A stretch of 64,000 nt of DNA from Sporanaerobium hydrogeniformans (GTDB taxonomy: Bacteria > Bacillota > Clostridia > Lachnospirales > Cellulosilyticaceae), in contig NZ_PEDL01000001.1 in assembly GCF_002735925.1 (NCBI RefSeq), forward strand, positions 496,001 through 560,000, given 5' to 3'. The notes beneath the pieces are model-generated. The model searched no databases, was not told the origin of the DNA, and saw only the letters and a list, made by a program, of their open reading frames with translations. Below, one piece after another: positions 9,351 to 18,181 of this stretch (the stretch's first letter is position 1; each line of letters begins with the position of its first letter). Position numbers and translations under genes: made by a program.

Positions 9351-12275
9351 ATGCAGCAGTCACATAATAGCCTAAATAACTTAAAAATCAATCAAAAGGG
9401 TGAAGCTATGCTGATTACCACTATTTTACTCCTTGTACTTGTTGTAATCATGGCAGGTCTTGCTAATATTTCAGGTATGCAGTGGAATCTAGCTTATTTA
9501 CAACGTAATACCAGTAATACGTATTATTTAGCTCAGTCAGGAGTAGAAAAAGGAGCAGACATTATTAACAAGGCTTTACAAGCTAAGCTACCAGAGATAG
9601 CAGAAAGGGTAAGAGACACCTATTTAACAGAGGTAACAAGTTTAAGTCAGGTACGTAGCAAAGCTGCAGATTTAGTAGATGCAGAGAGTAATCTCTATTA
9701 TACCAATGGGCTACGTTATGGAAGCGATGGTTTTTATATTGAGCAAGAAGCTTTAAGTCGCTTCATTAAGAAAGAGCTTTATCATTTTATAGCCACACAT
9801 TATAGTGGCAAAACCATGAACTATGAGCTTAAAGGAGATGGGCAACACAATTTAGACACAAAAATTGAAATAGCTTTTAATCCAGATGCAACCTACGATA
9901 TTACTAAGATAGATAATCCTACTGAAAAGGAATATACAGATAAGCCACGTTTTCTTATTACAGCTACTGCAAAGGTGATGGAGGGTAGCAAAGTCAAAGA
10001 TATCAAAAAGGTGGAGGGAAGAATGGAATTAGATATTCCTTCCAAGCTGAATAATATTCTTAGTGAAGCGTATAACTGGCTGTATAATCCACCAGAAATA
10101 CTAGATAGTGCCATAACTTGCTTTGGAGATATGGTGGTTACCAGTGGTGCCGAACTTGTTGTGGAGGGTGATATACGAGTCAAAGGAACTCAAGGAGGTA
10201 AAACGACAACGCGTCAGGGGATATTAGTAGGGTCAGACTATGCAATTGATTTGGTTGTACCTCCTATTACTTCTACAGGAGGATTGGTTGTAAGTAATGG
10301 TGGGAGTTTAACGGTTAAAAAAGATGGGGCAGCTATCTTTTCGCGTCCAGAAACATCTTACTTGTCAAATAAGAACAGGGTGGTTATGTCCAATAGCCAG
10401 AGGCTTTTAGCTAGTAGCAGTGCTATAAGCCAGCCCACGACTAGCTCCCATTACACTTCTAATTCGGGGAGTATCTATTGCGAAGGCAATGTGATTGTGA
10501 CGCAAGGGTGGGCAGCAAATGATGCAGATGTGAGTCGATACAATACAGCCTATAGAGGGAAACTTGATGTAGTAGGTGATATAATTGCCAATACTGTAGC
10601 TATTTGTGATGATGCACAAGGTGGTTATAATTCTATGCCTCACCAGGAAGAGAGAAAAGGGAAAGGGCATGAAATCAAAGTAGGAGGAAATATCTTTGTA
10701 GAAAATGATGTACGTATTACGAGGTATATAACTAGCCAAAGTAATATTAAGGTAGATGGAGCTATCTTTGGTATTTCAGATGGAGATACAACAACTTATG
10801 CTGTAATGGCTGTATCAGGTACACCACCAACTGAAACGTTAATACCTCTTGAAATGAAGGATCCTAATGCCTCCAGTGGTGTGTTTAATGAAGGTGGGGA
10901 CAATACTACCGGTTCAACAATGATACAAGCAACAGGTATGTACGTAAATGGACAACCCTTTATTGACTTTGGTGATGGTAACTACTATCACTTGTGGGAG
11001 AGTATTGGAGAGCCTTTTAAGGATGTTCGTTTTTTCTATGATCTTGCAGGACTTAAGATTGAAGGAAAAAATATATATTTAAATGATTCGCTATTAGGAG
11101 CAGAAATTAAGCAAAATAAAATATGGATAGGAGATAAAAATAGGATTTATGCCCCCAATACAGGCAAGATATCTGGTTTGTTTGGAGGAGCAACATGGAG
11201 TGATGGAACACCCGAAACAATTACGCCCCCCAACGTTAGAATAGCAAACAAAGATCAGGCGAGAGGGGTATTTTATTTAGGAGACTATGGTCCGGCAGGT
11301 GCTCTAGGAGCACTTACACTAAGTAATTTAACAACTAAAAAGGAGGGTTATAGTAATGCAGCCTATTTTAATCAAGATATACTGTATTATACAGGAGACC
11401 CTTCACTTTATAGTTCCAATCAACAGGACATGTACTTCAAATATTTTAAAGATATAACCACAGCGAACAATCTAGGATTAAGGGGATATATGAATTCCAA
11501 AAAAAGTATTTTTTATGGAGCAAATACACTAGGAGTTAAAGAAGAAATACCTGTATTAAACTTTGATGATGTAATAAGGGGCTTTGCATTTGGAAACACA
11601 TGGTTTAATACGTTAAGAAGTTGGAGTTATGATACACCTATTGAATATATAGAAGGAGGAGCTGTTGATATTAGCAAGTATTACATAGAGGAGATAAAGG
11701 AAGGAGAGGTAAGTGGCATAGCAACCCCTTGCCCTACTATTCTTATCAATACAAGTACAACTAGCAGTAATCCTTTAACTTTATACACCAGTGACCAAAT
11801 GAAATCAACTTTTAGAGGCATTATTATTAGTAAGGGCAGTGTTGAGATAAGGGGAACCTCTGCTGCTCCCAATATAAATATTGAAGGCAGTTTGATTGTT
11901 GATGGTGGAGAGCAGCATCATGCACAAGAGCGTATGGAAGGAAAAGCGGTAGGACTTTCTGTAATCGGACAGGATACAAAAGTACACATCAGGCATAATC
12001 CAGATATTTTATTACAGGTAAAGGCGAAGGATAAAAAGAGGTATCATCAAGTCTTAGACGCCCTAAAGATTACACAGTTTAAAGACTTTCAAAGTAGCAC
12101 CTCTAAAGCTATAATGAGTGAAATATTAGGACCCTATGATAGGAGTCAAATACCTATATTGGATCCCATTATTTATACGACAGGACGGGTGAAGCTTTCA
12201 GCTCATTCAATCCTAGAAATAGAAACGCAAAAAATTAGGGTACGAATTAAAAATATGAAAAAGATTAATGGGTAA
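9351..12275 (+). CDS. Very large PilX-like pilus-associated protein
   Basis: From the ATG at 9351 (GGAGGAAAG site just upstream) this is about 974 residues. The frame stays open upstream into the previous gene, but that extension lacks a better site. The N-terminus has a basic leader ending NQKG, then EAMLITTILLLVLVVIMAGLA, a PilX-type helix that lacks Glu at +5, then an AQSGVEKGAD segment typical of PilX N-terminal domains. The rest is Gly/Asn/Ser/Thr-rich, with many beta-strand-like repeats of the form 'sGsl.V.G.i.V', which suggests a beta-helix or polymer-like surface domain. It probably caps the pilus as an adhesin. Size and repeat character are unusual for a minor pilin. Confidence 0.68.
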   Translation: MQQSHNSLNNLKINQKGEAMLITTILLLVLVVIMAGLANISGMQWNLAYLQRNTSNTYYLAQSGVEKGADIINKALQAKLPEIAERVRDTYLTEVTSLSQVRSKAADLVDAESNLYYTNGLRYGSDGFYIEQEALSRFIKKELYHFIATHYSGKTMNYELKGDGQHNLDTKIEIAFNPDATYDITKIDNPTEKEYTDKPRFLITATAKVMEGSKVKDIKKVEGRMELDIPSKLNNILSEAYNWLYNPPEILDSAITCFGDMVVTSGAELVVEGDIRVKGTQGGKTTTRQGILVGSDYAIDLVVPPITSTGGLVVSNGGSLTVKKDGAAIFSRPETSYLSNKNRVVMSNSQRLLASSSAISQPTTSSHYTSNSGSIYCEGNVIVTQGWAANDADVSRYNTAYRGKLDVVGDIIANTVAICDDAQGGYNSMPHQEERKGKGHEIKVGGNIFVENDVRITRYITSQSNIKVDGAIFGISDGDTTTYAVMAVSGTPPTETLIPLEMKDPNASSGVFNEGGDNTTGSTMIQATGMYVNGQPFIDFGDGNYYHLWESIGEPFKDVRFFYDLAGLKIEGKNIYLNDSLLGAEIKQNKIWIGDKNRIYAPNTGKISGLFGGATWSDGTPETITPPNVRIANKDQARGVFYLGDYGPAGALGALTLSNLTTKKEGYSNAAYFNQDILYYTGDPSLYSSNQQDMYFKYFKDITTANNLGLRGYMNSKKSIFYGANTLGVKEEIPVLNFDDVIRGFAFGNTWFNTLRSWSYDTPIEYIEGGAVDISKYYIEEIKEGEVSGIATPCPTILINTSTTSSNPLTLYTSDQMKSTFRGIIISKGSVEIRGTSAAPNINIEGSLIVDGGEQHHAQERMEGKAVGLSVIGQDTKVHIRHNPDILLQVKAKDKKRYHQVLDALKITQFKDFQSSTSKAIMSEILGPYDRSQIPILDPIIYTTGRVKLSAHSILEIETQKIRVRIKNMKKING

Positions 12276-12289
12276 GGGAGGTTGAAAAA

Positions 12290-13588
12290 ATGAAAAGAAG
12301 ATTAGGGATAGTGATGATGCTGAGTCTAGGATCTTTAGTAGGCTGCACCTCAGTACAGCGTACACCCTTTCCAACATTTAGCAATTTAGCACCTATAGAA
12401 GTTGAAAAGAAAGAAAAAGATGAATTGATAAACGAAAAACAGCTTCAAACTTTTTTTAGTAACTATTTATCCTTATCAGAGGAGGGAATGTTACTCATGA
12501 ATGTGCAGCCACAATTAGGGGATGAGGACTATGAAGAATACTTTAGGCTGTATCGTGAGAAGCTTAAAAATTTATTAGGGGAACAACTCGCTTCATCTGC
12601 TAAGGAGAAGTTGAAAGAGGCGTATCGTACTTATGATTTTCACTTACCTAAAAAATTATCAATTAATGGATATGTTACTTATGGGCCTGCAAAGGTAGAG
12701 CAGGTAGAAATTTTAGCAACACGCTTCGTAGAAGACTCTATTCTTTATAAAGTAGCTGTAACAACGGAGCATAGTGTTGAAAACTTAGCTGCAGCAAATA
12801 GTAACTATCGCTGGGATGAAAGCAAGGGTTATTATGTACAAAACAAGGAGCCTACTCAGGGTGAAAATACCTTTCATTCAGATAAAGAGGATAGAGGTGG
12901 TTTAGAAGAATCATTTTATTATTTGCAAGAAACGCCAGAAGATACAGAGGATGCAATTAAACTTATAGAATATTATTGGGTGAAGGTTGAACAAGGTGAG
13001 AGTTTAAAGGTAGAAAGTATTAAAGAAGGGTCACCCATTAATGTAAATGAGAAAAAAAGGCAACTAGCTACCAATACTAAACATGTAAAACGGATTGCCT
13101 ATAATGAGCAAGCTTCTAGTAAGGAGTTAGAAATGATTAAAAAGGTATTTACGAAACTCTTTAGTCAGCCTAAAGAATTTTATACGTACTATAGTGAACT
13201 TCTTTCAACCCATGATGTAGCTTTAAAGGATGTATGGTGGAATCAATTGGATTTAAGTAAAGAGGTATTAATTCCAAAAAAACAAAGTAAAGATGCTTTC
13301 AATGGAGTGATTAACCCTTATAAGGATAATTTAAAAAGCATAGCGGTTGATAGGGAGCAACTTGTAGTGAAGCCAAGTATTTATGGAACGAAAAAGCAAC
13401 CGCGCTTTCGTGTGTTTATCCCTGCTAAAGGAGTAGACATAGATGATAACCAATTGTACTACCTTTTTGAGTACTATGTAGGGATGGAACAAGGAAAAAT
13501 CGAATACATTTATTATGTGAAAAGAAGTGAACTTTCAGAAGAAGATTACGGAAAAGTCATACAAGGTGAAGAAATAACCCTTGAATAG
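12290..13588 (+). CDS. Predicted lipoprotein of the pilus cluster
   Basis: This 432-residue protein starts with a lipoprotein signal: basic MKRR, a hydrophobic stretch and the lipobox LVGC with Cys19. It should therefore be lipid-anchored on the outer face of the membrane. The mature part is charged (many Lys and Glu) and shows no catalytic motif I recognise. It lies 14 bases after the PilX-like gene and closes the pilus operon. It may act as an envelope-anchored assembly or docking factor analogous to PilP or TsaP, but nothing in the sequence proves that. Confidence 0.65.
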   Translation: MKRRLGIVMMLSLGSLVGCTSVQRTPFPTFSNLAPIEVEKKEKDELINEKQLQTFFSNYLSLSEEGMLLMNVQPQLGDEDYEEYFRLYREKLKNLLGEQLASSAKEKLKEAYRTYDFHLPKKLSINGYVTYGPAKVEQVEILATRFVEDSILYKVAVTTEHSVENLAAANSNYRWDESKGYYVQNKEPTQGENTFHSDKEDRGGLEESFYYLQETPEDTEDAIKLIEYYWVKVEQGESLKVESIKEGSPINVNEKKRQLATNTKHVKRIAYNEQASSKELEMIKKVFTKLFSQPKEFYTYYSELLSTHDVALKDVWWNQLDLSKEVLIPKKQSKDAFNGVINPYKDNLKSIAVDREQLVVKPSIYGTKKQPRFRVFIPAKGVDIDDNQLYYLFEYYVGMEQGKIEYIYYVKRSELSEEDYGKVIQGEEITLE

Positions 13589-13600
13589 AAAAGCCTCATA

Positions 13601-13629
13601 TAGCCAATGTATAAAAAATAGTGTATACT
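13601..13629 (+). promoter_or_regulatory. Candidate sigma-A promoter for yqeG-aroE
   Basis: TAGCCA (13601-13606), a 17-base spacer and TATACT (13624-13629) lie in the 84-base gap after the pilus lipoprotein gene. A second TATACT lies at 13636-13641. The -35 match is weak, so this is only a candidate, but a new transcript is expected where the gene theme changes from pili to housekeeping. Confidence 0.33.
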
Positions 13630-13672
13630 ACAACATATACTTTAAATAAACTAAATAACGAGGCGTTTGGTG

Positions 13673-14182
13673 ATGAATAAATTTTTTCCAACAGAATATT
13701 TACCATCTATTTATGAGATAGACATTGATGAATTAAAAAAGAGAGGGAAAAAGGGTATTATCTTTGATATTGATAATACCCTTGTTCCGTATGACGTAGC
13801 AGAACCTCCACAGTCTATTATTGCTTTTTTTGAAAAGATAAGACAAGCAGGTATTAAGATTACACTGGTTTCTAATAATACAGAAGACAGAGTAACACGT
13901 TTTAACCAAAACCTAAAAGTATTTGCACTCCATAAATCTCAAAAACCTTTTACTAAAAGCTTTAAAAAGGCATTAGAGCTTATGGACTGCAGTAAAGAAG
14001 AGGCTCTCATTGTAGGAGATCAAATATTTACAGATGTCTATGGTGGCAATAGTGCTGGTATAGAGACTATTTTGGTTGTGCCAGTCAGTGATAAAGATGA
14101 GTGGATAACCAAAATCAAACGTGGATTAGAAAAAAGGGTGATTAAACATTATGAAAAACAACGTGCAAAGCATAACAGGTAA
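13673..14182 (+). CDS. yqeG: HAD-family phosphatase YqeG
   Basis: This 169-residue HAD phosphatase of subfamily IIIA has the nucleophile motif IIFDIDNTLVPYD near residue 30, motif II (TLVSNNTE) near residue 65 and motif III/IV GDQIFTDVYGG near residue 118. Three in-frame starts lie together (TTG 13667, GTG 13670, ATG 13673). The ATG sits 9 bases from the GAGG site and is preferred. Its gene overlaps aroE by 32 bases, a pairing common in Firmicutes. The related PTPMT/Gep4 family acts on phosphatidylglycerophosphate, but the substrate here is not evident. Confidence 0.88.
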   Translation: MNKFFPTEYLPSIYEIDIDELKKRGKKGIIFDIDNTLVPYDVAEPPQSIIAFFEKIRQAGIKITLVSNNTEDRVTRFNQNLKVFALHKSQKPFTKSFKKALELMDCSKEEALIVGDQIFTDVYGGNSAGIETILVVPVSDKDEWITKIKRGLEKRVIKHYEKQRAKHNR

Positions 14183-15020
14183 ATATGCAGTATGTGGGGT
14201 AATAGGTGATCCTATTACCCACACTTTGTCACCAAGGATACATAATGCTCTAGCTTTTGCTTATCATTTACCAAGTATTTATGTACCTTATCCTGTGAAA
14301 AAAGAAAAACTAGGTGAGGCCATTAAAGGGGCTCATGCTTTAGGGATAAAGGGTTTAAATGCCACCATGCCCCATAAGCAAGAGCTTTTTAAATATGTAC
14401 ATAAAGTAGATGTTTCTGCTGAGCGGGTAGGGGCTATTAATACCCTTGTTTATGAAGAAGGAGGGTATATAGGTTATAATACCGATGCAGTAGGTCTTTT
14501 TATGGCCTTAAAAGAACGGGGGATTGAATGGAAAGGTAAAAATGTGGCGATTATAGGTAGTGGAGGAGCAGCTTATGCCACTTACGTGGCCGTTGCCGAA
14601 GAGGCCAGTTCTATCCATTTATTTAATCGGACACGAGCGAATCTTGAAAAGTTAAAAAGCCATATGGAAGCTTATTACGAAGTGCCTACCTTTCTTTATG
14701 AAATGGATACACCTTGTGAAACACATTTTGACATGGTGATTCAAACAACCGGTATTGGGATGGGAATTTATGAAGGGCAAATGCCCACTTGTACGGAACA
14801 AGTCTTAAAACATGCAGGTGTGGCGGTAGACCTTATTTATGCGCCTAAAGAAACAGCCTTTTTAAAAGTAGCTAAAGCCAAAGGTTGTCTTTGTGAAAAT
14901 GGATTTGGAATGCTTTTTTATCAGGCAGTCAAGGCTTTTGAATGGATGCATGGCATAACCTGCAAAGAAGAATGGAACCAGCAAATCAAAAAACAAATGA
15001 TACAGGATTTACACTTATAG
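14151..15020 (+). CDS. aroE: Shikimate dehydrogenase AroE
   Basis: This 289-residue NADPH-dependent enzyme reduces 3-dehydroshikimate to shikimate. Shikimate-binding residues appear in HTLSPRIHNA (about residues 23-32), with the catalytic Lys in NATMPHKQ near residue 72 and Asn/Asp in INTLVYEEG and YNTDAVG. The Rossmann loop is IGSGGAAYAT (about 134) and the cofactor motif NRTR follows. The C-terminal G-x-x-M-x-x-x-Q (GFGMLFYQA) is present. It overlaps yqeG at its start and a pseudopilin gene at its end. It forms a local shikimate-pathway group with aroK and aroQ. Confidence 0.95.
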   Translation: MKNNVQSITGKYAVCGVIGDPITHTLSPRIHNALAFAYHLPSIYVPYPVKKEKLGEAIKGAHALGIKGLNATMPHKQELFKYVHKVDVSAERVGAINTLVYEEGGYIGYNTDAVGLFMALKERGIEWKGKNVAIIGSGGAAYATYVAVAEEASSIHLFNRTRANLEKLKSHMEAYYEVPTFLYEMDTPCETHFDMVIQTTGIGMGIYEGQMPTCTEQVLKHAGVAVDLIYAPKETAFLKVAKAKGCLCENGFGMLFYQAVKAFEWMHGITCKEEWNQQIKKQMIQDLHL

Positions 15021-15430
15021 AAACAGTACTTGTACTCTTTTTAAGTAGTTTTTTAATAGGAGCTCTATTAGGAGGGGTTAAGCAACTTGAACGTGCACGA
15101 TTTGAGGCGTATTTAAAAGAGGTGCAAACAGGCATTTTAAGTGCACAGCAAATGGCGACTTTGACAGGGACAAGTTATACGTTATACTGTGGAAGTAGAG
15201 ACATCTTTATACTTAAGGGTGGAGTGAGTTTCTATCGCTTCCCTATGAGTAGGAAGGTGGAAATGCTACCAGATGAAACAACGTTACAAAGAGGTACGTT
15301 TAATGGGAGTAGCCGTTCTTGTGCAGGGAGTATTGTACTAGTTCACCGTGGACTTAAAGAAAAGGCAACCTTTACAATTCGTGTAGCTTCTGGAAAGTTG
15401 ACGCTTTACAAAGAGCCGTACAAATATTAA
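14972..15430 (+). CDS. Prepilin-like pseudopilin nested between aroE and aroK
   Basis: From the ATG at 14972 this is about 152 residues. The leader MEPANQKTNDTG is cleaved before FTLIETVLVLFLSS, a canonical prepilin site with Glu at +5. An upstream in-frame ATG (14942) would add ten residues; the inner start gives a normal leader. Its first 49 bases overlap the end of aroE in another frame, so it may be translationally coupled to aroE. The rest resembles GspH/FimT pseudopilins, with a possible disulphide pair. It is separated by two genes from the pilus cluster and is presumably processed by the same peptidase. Confidence 0.8.
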   Translation: MEPANQKTNDTGFTLIETVLVLFLSSFLIGALLGGVKQLERARFEAYLKEVQTGILSAQQMATLTGTSYTLYCGSRDIFILKGGVSFYRFPMSRKVEMLPDETTLQRGTFNGSSRSCAGSIVLVHRGLKEKATFTIRVASGKLTLYKEPYKY

Positions 15431-15442
15431 AGGGGAGATAGG

Positions 15443-15958
15443 ATGAGACGTATTTATTTAGTTGGCTTTATGGGGTGCGGAAAGTCTGTTATTGGACAGC
15501 ATTTGGCTACAAAATTAGGATATGCATGGGTAGATTTGGATACACTTTTAGTGAAAAGGCAAGGATGCGAAATTGCTCAGATCTTCGATACCTATGGAGA
15601 AGCTTATTTTAGAAAATTAGAAACTTTACTTTTAAGAGAAAGTAAAAAATGGAATAAGGTAGTTATTTCAACAGGTGGCGGTATAGTCATGCAGGAGGAA
15701 AATAGGTTTTTACTAAAAGAAGAGGAGACATTTTATCTCGCGTGGGAAGGAAAAACTTTATATGAACGTGTATTAGCAGATCCGTCAAGACCTTTGGCAA
15801 GCAATAGGGAGAAGCTAGAGACTCTTTATGAGCTGCGACTTCCTCTTTATGAGGATATTGCAGCTCATAAAGTATGGTGTGAAGGTAAAACACCCCAAAG
15901 GGTTGTTGAAGAAATTATAAAAGCAATGGAGGAAACAAATGAAAATAGTTGTCATTAA
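15443..15958 (+). CDS. aroK: Shikimate kinase AroK
   Basis: This 171-residue P-loop kinase phosphorylates shikimate at the 3-hydroxyl. Walker A GFMGCGKS is at residues 8-15, the DLD pair (WVDLDTLL) near residue 33, the shikimate-binding Arg in YFRKLE near residue 57, the GGG motif (STGGGIV) near residue 79, and the lid Arg in DPSRPLA near residue 117. The length is typical. The ATG follows AGGGGAGATAGG. Its last 20 bases overlap aroQ, so both are translated from one message. Confidence 0.94.
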   Translation: MRRIYLVGFMGCGKSVIGQHLATKLGYAWVDLDTLLVKRQGCEIAQIFDTYGEAYFRKLETLLLRESKKWNKVVISTGGGIVMQEENRFLLKEEETFYLAWEGKTLYERVLADPSRPLASNREKLETLYELRLPLYEDIAAHKVWCEGKTPQRVVEEIIKAMEETNENSCH

Positions 15959-16406
15959 TGGACCCAATTTGAATTTTTTAGGTATCAGGGAACCTCACAT
16001 ATATGGAAACAGTTCTCTGAATGATTTAGAGAAAAAAATAAAAAACTATAGTTGTGAAAGACAAATAGATGTGCAGTTTTTTCAATCTAATTCAGAAGGA
16101 GCACTCATTGATTATCTGCAGAGTTGCTATTATGAGAAGGTAGAGGGCATTATTATCAATCCAGGTGCCTATACCCATTATAGTTATGCCCTTAGTGATG
16201 CTATTAAAAGTATTTCTATTCCAACAATAGAGGTGCATATTTCTCATATACATAATCGAGAGGAGTTTAGAAAGCATTCGGTAACGGCGTCTTCTTGTAT
16301 CGGAGTTATTGAAGGCTTTGGAATGGAAAGCTATCGCATTGCCTTAGATGCCATGCTGTATTATTTAGAGAAGCAAAAAAGTGAGGAGACAGAAAATGAA
16401 AACTAG
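15939..16406 (+). CDS. aroQ: Type II 3-dehydroquinate dehydratase AroQ
   Basis: This 155-residue enzyme dehydrates 3-dehydroquinate. It is usually a dodecamer. The family signature NGPNLNFLGIREPHIYG is near the N-terminus with the catalytic Arg and Tyr. Also visible are INPGAYTHYSYAL around residue 74 and the substrate-binding EVHISHIHNREEFRKHS around residue 99. The gene start overlaps aroK and the end overlaps the leader of the peptidase gene. Length and motifs indicate an intact enzyme. Confidence 0.94.
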   Translation: MKIVVINGPNLNFLGIREPHIYGNSSLNDLEKKIKNYSCERQIDVQFFQSNSEGALIDYLQSCYYEKVEGIIINPGAYTHYSYALSDAIKSISIPTIEVHISHIHNREEFRKHSVTASSCIGVIEGFGMESYRIALDAMLYYLEKQKSEETENEN

Positions 16407-17478
16407 AATTCAAAAATTACTTTGCAAGATGGAAGAACTAAAGATAGAGGCTATGCTTATTGATAGTCGTACCAATAGACGGTATATGAGTGGGTTTTCA
16501 GGTTCCAGTGCCATGCTCTATATTACCTCTAAGAGACAAATACTCATTACTGATTTTCGCTATTTAGAACAAGCTGCTAAAGAGTGCCCAGACTATGAAA
16601 TTATTAGTCAAGGTAATCTCGGTTTACTTAAAACAGCTTTAAAATATGCAAGTGAAGAAGGCATAAAGGTATTAGGCTTTGAAAGTGAACATGTCAGTTA
16701 TGCGACCTATTTAACTTTTGCTGAGCAGAAGTCATTTACTTTTATTCCTACTCAAAAAGTCATTGAAGATTTTAGAAAAATTAAAGATAATGAGGAAATC
16801 AAAAAAATTGCTAAAGCAGAAAGCATTGGTGATTTAGCTTTTTCTCATATTATAGAATTTCTTAAAGAGGGATACCATCAAGGCATTACAGAAAATGATG
16901 TAGCTCTTGAAATCGAACGTGTTATGCGTAAAAATGGTGCTACGGGTACCTCTTTTGATTCCATTGTAGCAACAGGTGTAAAATCTTCTCTTCCACATGC
17001 TCAGCCAAGTAACTGTACATTTAAAAAGGGGGATTTTGTTGTAATGGATTTTGGCTGTATTTATGAAGGCTATTGTTCTGATATGACACGTACCGTTGTG
17101 ATAGGAGAAGCAAATCAAAAGCAAGTAGCAATTTATAACACGGTATTAGAGGCACAACATAAGGCTCTAGAAGTTATTCAGCCAGGTATGAAAGGTAAAG
17201 AAGTGGATCAAATTGCACGTGATATTATTGCAAAAGCGGGATATGATACTTATTTTGGACATGGTTTAGGTCATTCTTTAGGTCTTGATATCCATGAAAA
17301 TCCTCGATTTTCACCACTTGAGGAGGCAACTATTGAAGTGGGAATGTGTATGACTGTAGAACCGGGAATCTATATTCCTGACTTTGGAGGTGTGCGCATT
17401 GAAGATGTTGTAGTAGTGACTGAGACAGGTATTTTAAATCTTACCCACTCACCTAAAGAGCTAATTGTCATTAAGTAA
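16396..17478 (+). CDS. pepP: Xaa-Pro aminopeptidase family protein (M24B)
   Basis: This is about 360 residues of a cytoplasmic dimetal peptidase that removes N-terminal residues preceding proline. The N-terminal creatinase-like domain is followed by the pita-bread fold. Metal ligands are seen as two Asp in VMDFGCIYEGYCSDMTR (about residues 219-232), His in GHGLGHSLGLDIHEN (about 295), Glu in MTVEPGIYIP and Glu in VRIEDVVVV. The ATG at 16396 has GTGAGGAG upstream, better than the upstream GTG at 16381. It sits directly before efp, a conserved link that fits EF-P's role at polyproline stretches. Confidence 0.92.
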   Translation: MKTRIQKLLCKMEELKIEAMLIDSRTNRRYMSGFSGSSAMLYITSKRQILITDFRYLEQAAKECPDYEIISQGNLGLLKTALKYASEEGIKVLGFESEHVSYATYLTFAEQKSFTFIPTQKVIEDFRKIKDNEEIKKIAKAESIGDLAFSHIIEFLKEGYHQGITENDVALEIERVMRKNGATGTSFDSIVATGVKSSLPHAQPSNCTFKKGDFVVMDFGCIYEGYCSDMTRTVVIGEANQKQVAIYNTVLEAQHKALEVIQPGMKGKEVDQIARDIIAKAGYDTYFGHGLGHSLGLDIHENPRFSPLEEATIEVGMCMTVEPGIYIPDFGGVRIEDVVVVTETGILNLTHSPKELIVIK

Positions 17479-17490
17479 CAAAAAAAATCG

Positions 17491-17519
17491 TTGAAAAATT
17501 GAAAAATGTAGTTTACACT
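17491..17519 (+). promoter_or_regulatory. Sigma-A-type promoter for efp
   Basis: TTGAAA at 17491-17496, a 17-base spacer and TACACT at 17514-17519 lie 33 bases before the efp start. Both hexamers are close to consensus and the spacing is ideal, so efp is probably transcribed on its own as well as by read-through. Confidence 0.6.
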
Positions 17520-17551
17520 ATATGAAGAAAAGATAATTAGGAGGAAATAGA

Positions 17552-18109
17552 ATGATTTCAGCAGGCGATTTTAGAAATGGTGTTACTATCGAATTTGAAG
17601 GTAGCTTATACCAAATTATTGAATTCCAACATGTAAAGCCAGGTAAAGGTGCAGCGTTCGTGCGTTGTAAAATTAAAAATATAAAAACAGGTGGCGTGGT
17701 AGAAAGAACCTTCCGTCCTACTGAAAAAGTGCCAAAAGCACATATAGACCGTAAAGATATGCAATATCTTTATTCAGATGGTGAACTTTTCCACTTTATG
17801 GATGTTAATACCTATGATCAAATTGCAGTTAATGCAGATGCAGTAGGAGATAATTTGAAATTTGTTAAAGAGAATGAAATGGTAAAAGTTATCTCTCATG
17901 AAGGAACTGTATTTGATATTGAAGCACCACTTAGTGTAGAGCTTCAAATCGTTGAAACAGAACCAGGTTTTAAAGGTGATACCGCTCAAGGTGCTACAAA
18001 ACCAGCGATTGTAGAGACAGGGGCTAAAGTAATGGTACCTTTATTCATTGAACAAGGTGAAGTCATCCGTATTGATACACGTACTGGAGAATATACAGGT
18101 AGAGCATAA
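17552..18109 (+). CDS. efp: Translation elongation factor P
   Basis: This 185-residue factor relieves ribosome stalling at consecutive prolines. It shows the KOW-like N-terminal domain with the modification loop [12 protein letters not shown], in which the tip Lys at about residue 32 is conserved, followed by two OB-type domains ending in the signature [15 protein letters not shown]. Length is standard. A strong AGGAGG site lies 8 bases upstream, and a promoter and a terminator bracket the gene. Confidence 0.97.
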   Translation: MISAGDFRNGVTIEFEGSLYQIIEFQHVKPGKGAAFVRCKIKNIKTGGVVERTFRPTEKVPKAHIDRKDMQYLYSDGELFHFMDVNTYDQIAVNADAVGDNLKFVKENEMVKVISHEGTVFDIEAPLSVELQIVETEPGFKGDTAQGATKPAIVETGAKVMVPLFIEQGEVIRIDTRTGEYTGRA

Positions 18110-18123
18110 GGATAAATAGGAAA

Positions 18124-18151
18124 GGCTGTTACATTAAGTAGCAGTCTTTTT
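18124..18151 (+). terminator. Intrinsic terminator after efp
   Basis: Stem GGCTGTTAC (18124-18132) pairs with GTAGCAGTC (18138-18146), including G-U pairs, with a 5-base loop and a run of five T. It separates efp from the following sulfatase gene. Confidence 0.7.
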
Positions 18152-18181
18152 CATTCCATTTTGAGCTGAGGGGAGAAGAAT

